DNA of 64,000 bases from NCBI GenBank assembly GCA_025531455.1, contig JAMYHL010000005.1, forward strand, positions 496,001 through 560,000, given 5' to 3'. This document shows positions 33,222-44,400 of the stretch, piece after piece. The position numbers and the translations under genes are program-made. The DNA comes from Apiotrichum sp. Y4204. Lineage: Eukaryota; Basidiomycota; Tremellomycetes; Trichosporonales; Trichosporonaceae. A model generated the notes under the pieces. That model had not been told where the DNA came from. It did not search any database and saw nothing but the letters and a program-made list of their open reading frames with translations. Numbering within the stretch: the stretch's first letter is position 1; each line of letters begins with the position of its first letter.

Positions 33222-36163
33222 ATGTTCGCGGCCGCGTCGACCCTCTTCGGCAAGTCGTCGACCCTCTCCGCATACACGGTACACGGGAACGGGCCGTCTC
33301 CGTCGGCGTCGAGCACAAACCTCGCGGCACGGGCGGGCGGCTCGGGGCGCGCGTCCCCGGCCCCGGGGGCTCATGCGCACCCGTTCCAAGTGGGGCTGTG
33401 GAAGGTCATGTCCGCGACGCACAAGACGACGGGGAAGGACGTGAGCGTGTGGGTGTTTGAAAAGCGCCAGCTTGATAGCTTGAGGGGCGGGAGGGAATAT
33501 GTCATTGAGCAGCTCAAGAAGGAGGTGAGTGAACGCCGCGAGGTCGAGGCTCATCGCAGGCGACATCGCTCTCCCGTCTCCGCCATCCCGATATTCTCCA
33601 CATGGTCGAGCCGCTGGAAGAGTCGCGCACAGAGCTTACGTTTGTCACGGAGACGGTCACCGCCAGCCTGGGCAACGTATTCAAAGAGGCGAAGAGTGGC
33701 GCATCGCGCAGCAGGGACGGCGAGGTTGACCTTGACGAGGTGGAGATTCAGAAGGGAATACTCCAGGTCGCAAAGGGTTTGGCCTTCCTCCACACACAAG
33801 CAAAGAGCGTGCATCTCAACCTCAACCCCGATGCGATCCTTATCAACGCCAAGGGCGACTGGAAGCTCTCGGGTCTCAACCTCATCACCCCACTCACTGG
33901 ACCGGACGGAGCACCGACCAAGGCTCAGTTTCCGGAGGTTGACACGCGCCTTCCCCCGCAGGTTCAGTGGAAGCTCGACTATCTTGGTGGGTACAAGTGC
34001 TGTCAATCCGTGCTGACTTTAGCGCCCGAATACGCGCTCGACTCGCAGCTGTCGCCCGCAAACGACCTCTACTCCCTCGGATGTGTGTTGTTCGCCGTGC
34101 ACAACGGCGGCCGGCCGCCGTTCTCGAACAAGGGTTCCATGAGCAGCTTGCGTGAAAGTGCCGAAGGACAGCTTGTGCGAAAAGAGTACGCACGCGGCGC
34201 CTTATGGCAACGTTGCAGCAGCGAGCTCAAAGGTGGGTGGCTCACTCCAATACGACCCACTAACTTCCAGAACTTATCCCCAAACTGCTTACCCGCACCC
34301 CGAGCGGTCGAATGTCGCTTCAGTCCCTTCCCAGCCACCCATTCTTCTCCTCTCTCGCCATCTCTACCCTTAATTTCCTCGACCCCACAACGTTCGCATC
34401 CAAACCCCGCGAGGAGAAGGCGACCTTCCTCCGAGGGCTCGTCCGTGTGCTGCCCAACTTTTCTGACCGTCTCAAGAAGGGCAAGATCCTTCTCAGCTTG
34501 CTCGAGGAGATGAAGGATCCGTACCTGCTCCCCTTCCTCCTCCCGAACGTGTTTGAGATATCCAAGGTGCTGAGCAAGGAAGAGTTTGCGATCGTGCTCC
34601 CCAAGTTGCAGCCGCTTTTCGCTCTCAAGGACCCAGCCCAGAACATGCTCAGTGAGTGGAGAAATTGTTATCGGGACACGCTAACCGCAGCGCTTCTCGA
34701 GAATCTCCCGCTACTGGAGGAGAAGACGACGCCAGCAGTCTTCAGAGAGAGTGAGTTCATATGTCGTCCTCCGCTTACGCAGGCGTCATGCCCCTGATCT
34801 ACAACTCTCTTGAGAGCGAGCATCTCCAGGTGCAGGAGCGTGTGCTCAAGACGGTTCCGCACTTGTGCGAGATCCTGGACTACGGCACGGTGCAGAATGT
34901 GCTTCTCGTCAAGATCGCAATCGTCTTCACTCGCACGCGCATCCTGTCCGTGAAGGTGCAGACGCTCGAATGTTTCCGCGCGATGGTCTCGACCCTCGAC
35001 GCGACAACGCTCACCACCAAGCTCGTCCCACTGCTTGCGAAGATCAAGACCAAGGAGCCGGCCGTGATGATGGCGACGCTATCGGTGCACGAAGCCATGG
35101 GCGCCAAGGTCGGCGTTGAGCAGATTGCCACTCTTGTCCTCCCACAACTGTGGTCCATGTCCATCGGACCGCTCCTGAATGCCGACCAGTTTGGACGTTT
35201 CATGACGGTCATCAAGTCGCTCGGCGCACGAGTGGAGAAGGAGCACAGCCAGCATCTCCGCGAAGTGCGCAAGATGGAGGAACAGACGAGTGGTCTGACG
35301 AACGGCGCCTCAGACAATCCCTTTGACTTTAGCAACTCCCAGGAGGTCGACTTTGAGTCTCTTGTCAAGGGTGGCGGCTCCTCGTCAGCGGCGCCACCTG
35401 CAACCTCGCCAGCTGCTGATCCGTGGAACGATGGGTGGAATGACACGCCGGAAGAGCCCTCCCTGGTAAGCTATAAGTACTCCACAGTTAGCTTATCTAA
35501 CTTCAGTCATCACTCTTTCCCGGACTCAGCGTATCACCCGGACCCTCGGCCCCGCCTGCAGCCTCGGGATCGACTTCCCCGCGGCGGTCGACCTCCAAGC
35601 TCGGAGCTCGCCCGGTGCCATCGTCGAACTTCAACCAGGCGGCATTCAGCCCACCGACACAGTCCCGCCAGCCTTCCTTCTCTTCCACCCTGCAGCCAAC
35701 ATCCTCACAGCCACGTCCGGCACAGGCTTCTGCCTCCTCCGGGCCAAACTACAACATCTCCCTCACCCCCCAGGTACCGAAGCCGAAACCCATGTCGCCC
35801 ACACTCCCGACCTTTACTCCCATGCAGCCGGTACGCAGCCGCTCCCCGTCGCAGGCGCAGCCGCAGCCGAGTTTCGGCAGCGGTATGGGCATGGGAGGGG
35901 GCGGCAATATGGGTGGCATGGGTGGAATGGGCGCTATGGGCGGTATGGGAAGTGGCATGGGCAACCAGTCATCGTCCCTGTTCGCCGCCATGTCCGCCAC
36001 GCCTCCCGCACCGAAACCCGCGGCACCAGCGCAGCCATCCGCACCCGCACCGCCAGGCTGGGGTGGCGGCGGTCTCATGCAGCCCACTGTCGCACCCAAG
36101 CCGGCATGGGGTGCAGCGCAGGCTGCGTCCGCCGACTGGGGCGACTTTGATCCCCTAAAATAG
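33222..36163 (+). CDS. SCY1-like pseudokinase (SCYL2/CVAK104 type)
   Basis: Seven exons: 33222-33524, 33560-33986, 34023-34232, 34271-34651, 34691-34750, 34783-35465, 35507-36163. All introns are 32 to 41 nt and in frame; the product is 906 residues. The N-terminal kinase-like domain has degenerate catalytic motifs: HLNLNPDAILIN replaces HRDxxxxN and KLSGL replaces DFG, so it should be inactive. A HEAT-like region follows (LLPFLLPNVFEISKVLS, KVQTLECFRAMVSTLD). The tail is Pro/Gly/Met-rich with an NPFDF motif and ends WGDFDPLK, both of the kind that bind EH-domain or clathrin adaptors. SCYL proteins act in Golgi-endosome clathrin traffic. The stop lies only 44 bp from the stop of the convergent NUFIP1-like gene. 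Confidence 0.9.
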
Positions 36164-36207
36164 AGTGCATGATGTGTAGATGTACATTAGTTGTCGTAAT
36201 GAGGATA

Positions 36208-37826
36208 TCAATCGGTGGTGGTCGCTGTGGGCCCACTAGTGGCGGACTCGGTGATTGTCTCCGTAGGAGGCTGGGCGAGCTCATCGCTCTCAGCCTCCTT
36301 TGCGTCGCCCTCGGTCTTGCCCTCTTCCTCAAGAACAACAATCTTGTTCCGCTCCCGCGCCTGCTCCTCCGCCTCGCCAGGCCGCATCTCGACATTCCGC
36401 AGCATATCATTAGCGACGAGGAAGCGGATCGTCTGCGTAAGCTGCGACAGCGTGTTCTGGATCGGATTGGCGAGTAACTGGAGAGTCAGCAACGCACAGA
36501 AATATTAACGCACCGCTCCGAGCATGCTCGGCCTCGCGAAGGGGTTGGCGCGTTTCTGCGGCGGCTGCCGTGGCGGCGGGGGCGGGGGCGGCCCGGACTT
36601 TGTCTTTGAAGGCGATTTGACTTCAACTCCGGCTCCAGCCCCAGCTCCCCCGCCACCTCCGTCCCGCTTCTCAGGCTTCTCGTGGCGGTACCGACATCCC
36701 GCGCCGTGCCTGCACCGCCCGCGCGCAAAGAACTTGCAGATCGGGCGGGTATCCTTCGGCTGGGGCGCGGGCTTCTCCTCCGCCTCGGAATCAGAGTCGG
36801 AGTCGGACGAGTCAGACGACGAACTCGAGTCCGAGGAGCTGGACGAGTCCGAGTCGGAGCCAACATCGCTGCTGTACGCGACGAGGGCGGGCTTCCCATC
36901 GACGTCAACCTTGTCGGCCTTGCCCATCTCGATCTTGTCCGCTTTCGCGGGCGTCCTCTCCGGCGCGGCGGAACGCTCTCCCCTCCCCCGCCCTCGTCCC
37001 CTCGTCGCCTTTCCCCGGCCTGCAGGCTGCTCCGCCACATCGCGTCCCCACTCCTCGGCCGCACGCGCAGGATCGACGCGCTGCTTCTTCCGCGGCCCAG
37101 GCCCCGCACTCGCATCCTCCTCCATCTATCGTCAGCCCGTTTCTGCTTCGTTTTATTCCCCACCTTTTCCTCTACTCGCGCTTTTGTCGGCCACTTGCGC
37201 TTCCGCTCCGCAATCCACGCGGCAATCTCCTCGTCCGTCTCGAGCGCGATCCCCGTCCCCTGGATCGTCGGCTTGACCCCACTCCGCGCCATCGCAGCGA
37301 GGTATCGTTCCTCCTCCTCGCTGCGCTCGGCCTTCGCGCCCGCAGGGAAGAGCAGGTGCCGGTCCCCCTCGTGCTCGACCACCACTGGCCCCGGTCCCGT
37401 GAACCTGCACCCCGGATGCGAGCAGTTGCGCCACGCCGCGCTCGGAGCTGGCGCCGGCGCCGCTACCGGTGTCGGTTGCGGCGCGGTTGGAGCCGCGCCA
37501 TACCCGTAGTTGTACATGTAGTTTGCGTACGGATACCCTCCCGCAGCATTGAACCCGCCAGCAGGGTACCTACCCGCGGCGTACCCGGGATACGCATATC
37601 CCGTAGCAGCAGGATACCCGAACCCGCCAGAGGGATAGCCCCCTGCGGCATTCGCATAGTTGGCGGGGTTGGCGTAGTCGTAGTATCCCCCGCTCGTGGT
37701 TGCTGGAGCGGCGCTGCGCGCGCCCCGCCCGCGCGCGTGTCCGCGACCCCGTCCGCCCGATCCGCGATTCGGAGTGCTCGAAGCTGAGGCGCCGGGACGC
37801 GGCGGGAGCGGGTTCTGCCTCGACAT
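36208..37826 (-). CDS. NUFIP1-like box C/D snoRNP assembly factor with CCCH zinc finger
   Basis: Exons 37164-37826, 36514-37125 and 36208-36477, with introns of 38 and 36 nt, give 514 residues. The N-terminus is Gly/Ala/Tyr-rich with an RGRGHARGRG patch. A C2H2-like finger (CSHPGCRFTGPGPVVVEHEG) follows. The NUFIP1 motif is GIALETDEEIAAWIAERKRK followed by WPT. A Ser/Asp tract and a CCCH finger (C-x7-C-x5-C-x3-H in ICKFFARGRCRHGAGCRYRH) follow. A C-terminal helix reads NPIQNTLSQLTQTIRFLVAN. NUFIP1 (yeast Rsa1) bridges R2TP and snoRNP core proteins in the nucleus. The start at 37826 (MSRQNPL) was preferred to the in-frame ATG at 37892 because the following sequence looks coherent. A divergent promoter is shared with CMC1. 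Confidence 0.82.
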
Positions 37827-38136
37827 TGTGGATGGTGGGAAGAGTGAAGGTTTTGTTTTGGTTTGTTGCCACTGGATGTCACTGCGTTCCAACTTTTGGG
37901 ATCACGTGAGGGTAGAGCTGCATTAGTGGGTTCAACTACGATTTCTGGGGGGTTTAATAGGGGTCTAGTGGCAGTTCTAATGACTTCCGAATGCCCGAGA
38001 CGGAAAGGTTCGAGCTTCCAGCCCGGGCCGTCCTCAGATCCGTAGGTCATGTCCGGCATCGTCCTCGAGCTCATTCCCCGCCGTTGCTGTTACTGTTACT
38101 CCATCCCACACCAGATCACCACCGACCACACCAACC
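37827..38136. promoter_or_regulatory. Bidirectional promoter NUFIP1-like / CMC1
   Basis: A 310-bp spacer with a TCACGTGA-type E-box core at 37903-37908. No gene is seen. Confidence 0.55.
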
Positions 38137-38797
38137 ATGGAGACCCTATCACGCCGCGAGGAGGAGGAGGTCGAGGCCCATGCCAAGTCCGAGGCGCTGC
38201 GCGTGTGCGACAGTTTCGTGCGGGGTGAGTTCTGGAAGGGAGGGGTTGACGTGTGGATGTAGGCGATGGTGGTCGGGCGGTTCATGATGAGGCCGCACGC
38301 AGCCCTACATCGTCTACATCGTCGCCATCGTCGGTCTCCATGCCTTCCAGGCTTATGGTGCTTTAACCCTCGATTCCAAGGACCGTTCAGTCTGACGCCA
38401 GCGTTTGCCGAGTGCGCACAGGGACGCACGTTCTCGACGCCATTTGCGTGTGCCGATCAGTTCAAGGCGATGAACGCGTGCACAAAGAACGAGTGAGTGT
38501 GGCAATGAGGGGAAGAAGACAGAGACGTTTCATGCTCCTTTCCGCCCTGTTCCCTTCCCCCCCGAATACCAACCTAACTCCAGACTCACGACCGAACGCC
38601 TCGACGCGCTCAAGCTCGAGTACATTGCGAACCGCGCCGAGCGCGCCGGCCAGGCCGTGGACCTGCTCACGCTGCAGCGCCGCGCCAAGCTTTTGCGCAT
38701 GGCAGGCAAGAAGGACGAGGCGGGCGCGGTCGACCGCCAGATTGAGGCGATGCGCAACGCGCACCGCGAGTCGATTGCCAGCCAGCGCCAGGTGTAG
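38137..38797 (+). CDS. CMC1: CMC1, twin CX9C mitochondrial COX assembly factor
   Basis: Exons 38137-38224, 38402-38492 and 38584-38797 give 130 residues; introns are 177 and 91 nt. Spliced, the protein has exact twin CX9C motifs: C-DSFVRAFAE-C and C-ADQFKAMNA-C. They follow a charged start (LSRREEEEVEAHAKSE) that matches the CMC1 family. The protein is expected in the intermembrane space as a disulphide-bonded coiled-coil-helix fold helping COX1 and copper-site maturation. The exact CX9C spacing across the first junction supports the unusually long first intron. The C-terminal helix is longer than in yeast Cmc1. Confidence 0.88.
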
Positions 38798-38990
38798 TTG
38801 CCAGACAGCCAGAGGATCTTGTTGGCGGATGTGTAGCAGTAGCACCAGCACCACTCATAGATGATTGCATTGCATTGTTTCCAGTTTCGAGTTTCCAGTT
38901 CGTGTCGTGCAACACCAGGATCGCAGGAGAGTGTCCAGTCTTATCGGGTGCGGCATCTCCTCATTTCTTGCCGGGTTCGCTCTATCCGCA

Positions 38991-39030
38991 TCTCCCCCCA
39001 TCTCCCACCATCTCCCCCCATCTCCCACAT
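38991..39030 (+). repeat. Two 20-nt repeats (tctccccccatctcccacca)
   Basis: Two consecutive 20-nt units differ only in the last two bases. They lie in the short convergent spacer between CMC1 and mL49. Confidence 0.8.
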
Positions 39031-39096
39031 CTTTCCGTATCCTCTACCCCCAGCCCATTTCTACCAATGCATATGCCCTACTCCTAAGAAAAACGC

Positions 39097-39595
39097 CTAG
39101 AATCCCCGCATCTCAAGCCACGCCTTGACCTCGGCAACGGCATGGCCCTTGATCACGACCTGCCCGCTCGTCGGGCGGACAGTCACGCTCGGCGGGGGGC
39201 GGAGCGGGTCGAGGTGCCCGTCGGCGAGGTACTGCGCCAGGTCGTTACGGAGGGCCTGTGTGTGAGCCAGCGTAGAAAGTAGAAATGATACGGGAAGCGG
39301 AAGAGAGGAAGGAGTGTGTGTGTGCGGCTGATTGAGGACGACCCAGCCGCTTCCCCCGTCTCCTATGCTCCAACACTCCCCTCTTCCCAACCCCCCTCTA
39401 TCCACTTCCACTCACCGAGACATTCCCCCGTACCCGCCGCACGAGCGTGGTGTGGTTGTTCCCCCCATTCCGGATGTCCGAGTACACTGGCAGCTGGCCG
39501 GTCGTCGTGCGCTCGACAAAGTACGGCGCGCGCAGGCCGTCGGTCGTGAACGCGCGCGTAAGGCGGGAGGAGGAGGCGAGCGCGCGGGCGAACAT
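39097..39595 (-). CDS. IMG2: Mitochondrial large-subunit ribosomal protein mL49 (IMG2 type)
   Basis: Two exons, 39416-39595 and 39097-39255, flank a 160-nt intron and give 112 residues. The N-terminus (MFARALASSSRLTRAF) is a typical mitochondrial presequence. The core has the mL49 signature: PYFVERTTTGQLPVYSDIRN followed by GGN and LVRRVRGNV. The end QVVIKGHAVAEVKAWLEMRG plus F matches the family end (IKG...WL..GF). It acts in the mitochondrial 54S/39S subunit. A CACGTG motif lies at 39753-39758, about 160 bp upstream. Confidence 0.9.
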
Positions 39596-40019
39596 TGTTT
39601 TCTGATGGTTTTGGTTGGGTGTTTGTTGATGAGAAGGGCCGGTCAAGTTGGTTTTGAGGTTGTCGTGCTCGATGTCGATGCTCGATGCTCACCCCCGAGG
39701 ACCCAACTTTTCGGAGGACGAACGGGTCAGGCGAGATCAAACATGTCCGAGCCACGTGGTATTTTGATTCCGTTCGTCGACCTCCACCGACCACATCCAT
39801 TCACAACAAACCGCGGCTGTTCATAAAACTCGCTGGAAAACTGCGATGCGAATGCATACGCCCAGTGCTACGTTCTTTGTGGCTACTGCTACTCGACTCT
39901 CGGCGCTATGTAATAATACACACTACAAAACAATGCTATAGCTATGGCTGGGATACGCCACGGGACATGGTATCGCGCACGGCGGGTCGGCTCACACCTG
40001 TCGTTGCTCTTGGTCACGC
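39596..40019. promoter_or_regulatory. mL49 promoter and 3' flank of Clr2-like gene
   Basis: About 420 bp between two genes in the same orientation (-). It contains the CACGTG at 39753-39758. No gene. Confidence 0.5.
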
Positions 40020-42365
40020 TCATGCCCCGTTGCTCTTGCCCTTGATGGCGCCGTTGGCACCGTTGAGCTTCGCCTCGCCGTCCTTTTCTCCCTTCTCATC
40101 CTCCTCCATTGGGGCGGGGAAGCCCATCTTGGCGGCGAGCTTGCGGGCGTAGGTTAACCGCACGGAGCGCTCAATCTCTGTCGTGGCGTCGCGCACAATC
40201 ACATACAGGTCGTCTGCGGTCAGCGCCCATTCTGCTACGCCGTGCACTCACCCTTCCACACGGTAGCCGGGAGGTTCATGTCCTGACACGGGAGGAGGCC
40301 CGTGAGCGACATGACCGTGGGGCCGGCCTCGACACGCCCCTTCTTCTCCTTGTCGTCGGGGCTGTAAAAGTAGGCCGAATCCGTCTCGAGAAGGTCGGGA
40401 TAGATGCGCCCCACAATGTCAAAGATGTCCAGGAGAACCTCGGTCGCATTGACGTTCAGGCACCGGAAGTAGTAGCCCTTCGGCGCGGAAATGTTGATCG
40501 GCGGCATATCGCCAGACGGCTTCTCAGACTCTGGAGCCTCGCCCTCTGCCAGCTCGTAGAGATCCCCATAAAACACACAGCGCCACTGCTGGCGGTCATT
40601 CGAGTTCTTCGTCTTTTGGTGCGCAAACGACTCGTCATTCTCATCTGCCACCTCAAGCGCGATGACACTACATGTCAGTTCGGCTGCTGCCATGTCACCA
40701 CTCACCGTATCCGCAAAAGGACGCCACGGTCCTCTGCACCAGGACTGGGATCCAGCAGCGCGCCACGCGGAATGTCCTTCCGGAGCTTACGCAGCAACAC
40801 AAAGTCGTCCAGCCAAATACGCTCTCCACGCAGCCAGAGGCCCTGGAAGAGAGTTTTGCGGTTGTTGGCTATCTCCGTTATATCGTCAGCCGTCAGCTGC
40901 GAATGCGGCGGAATGACAAGAATCTTGTCGGTCTGCGCCCAAGCCGATGCAATGACCTGATGTCAGCCTGTGCAACCCCATCCCACTCACCTCGCCAACA
41001 CGGAGGCCAACGCTCAAGCGCAGCACGGCCGCGTCCCAGTTGCGGGGGAGATCAACAAACTTCATACGCTCTCCCCAGCGCCGCTTCCAACGGATTTCCA
41101 GCGATGTGCCTCTGAGATCGCTGGGTTGTGGCTTGTCCTCCGCAGCCTCGCGGTCGACACCCTCGTTAAGCGTCCGGTCGCCCTCCTGCCCAATCTTTCG
41201 CCATCCTTCGGGCCCGCCGAGGAGCTGGGCGTTCGCTGCCCACGGGAGGATCTCCGACGTCAACACCTCAACCTCGGCGGCATTGCTGAACAACCCCAGA
41301 GGCCGGATATTGTGCACCCAGACCTTTTCAGCCGGGGGCTTTTGCAATGACTCTGGGAGCTTGGCGCCGAACATGGTCCACGCTTTGGACATGGATGCGT
41401 CCGCGTCCCCCGCCGGCATTTTGTGGTTGATGCTCGAAACCAAGCCAGGCCAGTGTGTAATGTCTGGGAAGCCAGAGCCTGCGGGCGCCGGAATTGTTTC
41501 GATACGGAAGAAGATGAGCTCTCCCTTGCCTGCGAGTCAGATTCAACTCTTTCGGGGCGCACGTACGGTATCGGCGTTTGGTGCGGTAGTCTATCGTGCG
41601 CTCTGGGACTGACATGCTGTCGTCCTTGCTTTCCAGCCTTTGGCGCTTGTTCTCGGCATCCTCCTCATCGAGTTGACGCTTCGCTGTCGTCTGGTGCGTC
41701 TGGCTGCGCTTCTCCAAAGCAATCTCACTTGTAGAGTTGTACTTGCAGTTGCACTGTCGTCAGCAGAGACGCAGGTCGGAATTCGCAGTATACCTACGGT
41801 CGTGTGGTCATCCAACGGGCGCGACGTGTCCATGAGCCAGTCGATGTGCTCCTGGATCTCGGGGAAAGAGCGGAACCTGTTCGCGTTCACAGAGCCCTGC
41901 GGTCAGAAATGTGACTCTCTCCACCAGCTCTTCGGGGTGCTCACGAAGATATAAAAGTCCTCACGGATAGGACCCTCAGCTCGCGGTTGCATGTGGACAA
42001 ACACTTTGTAGCCTTTGGGAAGGTCCATATAGGCAAGGCCTGTTGTCAGCGCCTTGCCGGGCGCACGCAAGATACACCGTGTACGCACCAGGACTCGGGA
42101 GCTTGAGCTTGGCGGCAAGATGCTGGCCAATCTTCTTCTGGAAGAACTTGACCTTGGGGTGGGAGCTGCGCGTCAGTGTGTGAGCAGACACCAGACGCCA
42201 GACGCCAGACACCAGACGCCAGACGCCAGCCACTCACTCGTCACATTGCTCAAACCACGCGTCCTTGTCGCTCCGCACATTGACTTCAGGCCAGCGCGCC
42301 GGGTCGCCGTCACTGCGGGGCCACCGGAGCTGGCTGTGGGATGTCTTGAAGTTGGGCTCGCACAT
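40020..42365 (-). CDS. Clr2-like transcriptional silencing factor (SHREC component)
   Basis: Nine exons: 42238-42365, 42089-42165, 41945-42039, 41798-41896, 41567-41753, 40991-41529, 40706-40956, 40252-40667, 40020-40213. Introns are 34 to 72 nt and every join is in frame, giving 661 residues. The N-terminal segment LAYMDLPKGYKVFVHMQPR, the following FRSFPEIQEHIDWLMDTSRP, and the CNCKY motif fit the Clr2 N-terminal domain. Then come GELIFFRIETIPA and HWPGLVSSI, an aromatic strand pattern seen in Clr2. A BAH-like region follows (KTLFQGLWLRGERIWLDDFV), then QQWRCVFYGDLYELAEG. In fission yeast Clr2 works with the HDAC Clr3 and the remodeller Mit1 in heterochromatin silencing. The family call is from motif memory. 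It is divergent from mitochondrial uL14. Confidence 0.72.
42186..42231. repeat. Minisatellite inside Clr2-like intron 1
   Basis: About six 7-nt units (cagacgc and cagacac in the plus sense) fill most of the 72-nt first intron (42166-42237), making it about twice the length of neighbouring introns. Confidence 0.8.
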
Positions 42366-42835
42366 CGTGCGTAGGATGCCGAGTGCGCGCTAAATGCTGT
42401 GGGATGGATTGAAGGAAAGGGAATGGGAGGGGGAGAATGCGGATGATGATGTGAGAACAAACTGGGGACAAGTCGCGTTGGGAACCAAGCAACCCCGCAA
42501 GCCACAGACGCGCTGCGCGCGAGGTAGGCAGGAGTGACTGCCATGAGCCTGGCTAGCCTGGGTGAGTGCCAATAATGTCATCCCACCAAGCGAAATGAGC
42601 CAGCCAGATTTGATCCCGCTTTCCAACCCTTCTGAGTCCTCGATCTCCGACCCATTCCAGAAAAAAGTCCCTCTGTCCGGCGCCATACTCCGTCTCGTCC
42701 TCACCATCACACCCGCCACACACACTGCATCGCCGAGCGCCGAGCCCGTACATCGCGTCGACTACCGAAACAAGGAACACATTTCGGTCGACTTTTCCTT
42801 CCTCCCCCCTCTCCACCCCTCCCTACCCTCTCGCG
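42366..42835. promoter_or_regulatory. Bidirectional promoter Clr2-like / mitochondrial uL14
   Basis: A 470-bp spacer between start codons. It becomes pyrimidine-rich just before the uL14 start (42793-42830). No gene is seen. Confidence 0.5.
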
Positions 42836-43484
42836 ATGATCGGCCTCAAGGGACGCCTAGCGGTCATTGACAACTCGGGCGCGCTCATCGCCGAGTGCGT
42901 CAACGTCCTCAAGGTCAAGACGCGGTACAAGTCGAGCGGTGTCGCGACTGTCGGTGAGTGGAGTGGGAGTGGGTGTGGGAGCGGGGTGTGCGTGCGTCCC
43001 CGCCCCGCCGCATGCCGCTCTTCATTATGTCTCTAACCGCAGGCGACGAGATTGTCTGTGTCGTGAACAAGGCGCGCCCCATCACGCAGGGCGCCGCGGC
43101 GGGAAGCAACGTCAACAAGGTGCGCAAGGGCGATGTCCGCCGCGCAGTGATTGTCCGCACACGCCATCCCGTCACGCGCCCCGACGGCCGTGTTATCCGG
43201 TAAGTGACGCCGGAGAGAGCTGAGCCGTTCTCTCTCGGATCCTTCGCTTTCCCTCTTTTCTCTTTCTCTTTCTCTAATCGCAGCTTTGACGACAACGCCT
43301 GCGTTCTCCTGAACAACAAGGGCGACCTGCTCGGCACACGCATCAACGGCGTCGTGGCACAGGAGCTCCGCAACGCCGTCGGCGGCACTGACGCTAACGG
43401 CCGCTGGTCCAAGATTCTCAACCTGGCGCCCAAGGTGAGCTGCCAGAAACCAGGGACACAAGAGCTCACGCGCAGGTGCTGTAA
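42836..43484 (+). CDS. MRPL38: Mitochondrial large-subunit ribosomal protein uL14 (MRPL38)
   Basis: Four exons: 42836-42953, 43043-43199, 43284-43434 and a 9-nt last exon 43476-43484 (Val-Leu-stop). Product of 144 residues. The uL14 fold is clear: [20 protein letters not shown], then a basic [50 protein letters not shown] and LNLAPKVL at the end. The inserts match mitochondrial rather than cytosolic uL14. Introns of 89 and 84 nt are longer than the local norm, and the first is G-rich. It sits at the subunit interface of the mitoribosome. Confidence 0.93.
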
Positions 43485-44400
43485 TTCTAGCATATTGCAT
43501 GTATGGCATACCTCTCCGACATTGGTCGAATGGGGGAAGAAGTGAATAGGGGATAGGAGGCCTCGGGGCCGCGATGGCCAGGAAGGAAGAGAGGAGGCGA
43601 GACGTGCGGAGAAGGGGGGAAGGGTGACGCGGAGCGAGGAGTGACGCGGAGCGAACTCAGAATCACCCAGGAGCGAAAGCGCAAGAAGATAGAAATGCGG
43701 CTCGAGGAGCGACAAGGAGCGGTCGGGCGAGCGACTGGGCCGGTACGACGCTACCTCCTGGTTCCTTTCTATTCATTCCAGTCGAGGACAGCAGCCGTGT
43801 CCCGATGTTTCGACAGTCATCACTCACATTAACTTACAGACTTTTCTGGGACATCGAGCTTGATGACTTGACCATCATGACTCGTGACTCACGCGACCCC
43901 TATGTGGCTTCGAATGCCTCTACTCGGCTGAACCCCCTCAGTGGACTTCTGAACCCCGAACCCTCTCTCATCATTCAATCTCCAGCGATCTGACAATACT
44001 TGTTCTTTTGACGTCAATTCTCCCCTAACCACACCGATCTAAAGCTGCCGACATCAAAAATCTCCCCAAACTACCACCCCACTCTCCGTCCTCTCATACA
44101 GTAGCCAGAGGCAATACATGCGGCCGCAAGCGGCAAAACGAGCGTGGTGCGCGGGACGTGTACGCCGCGCGAGTCTACCGAGTCTAATCCAGTAATGGGG
44201 AGCAAGTGTATCCAGGATTCCAGGAGGTGCCGCAGCCAACAGGGGTTTGTGGTCTAATGCGTAATATAAGCCAGTGTAGCCGGCGCCAGCGCCGCGGGCG
44301 CCAGGCCCGGGTTCAAGTTCGTTACAGTCGTGTGCACGATCGTGTATGGTGCAGGGTGCAGAGAATAAACATGGACTCAAGACATAAACAGCGGGCAGCA
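43485..44400. other. Convergent intergenic region after uL14
   Basis: About 900 bp without a supportable gene. It contains a direct repeat of tgacgcggagcga near 43625-43652. A GGTTCAAGTTC string near 44310 resembles half a tRNA B box but has no matching arms. Confidence 0.5.
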
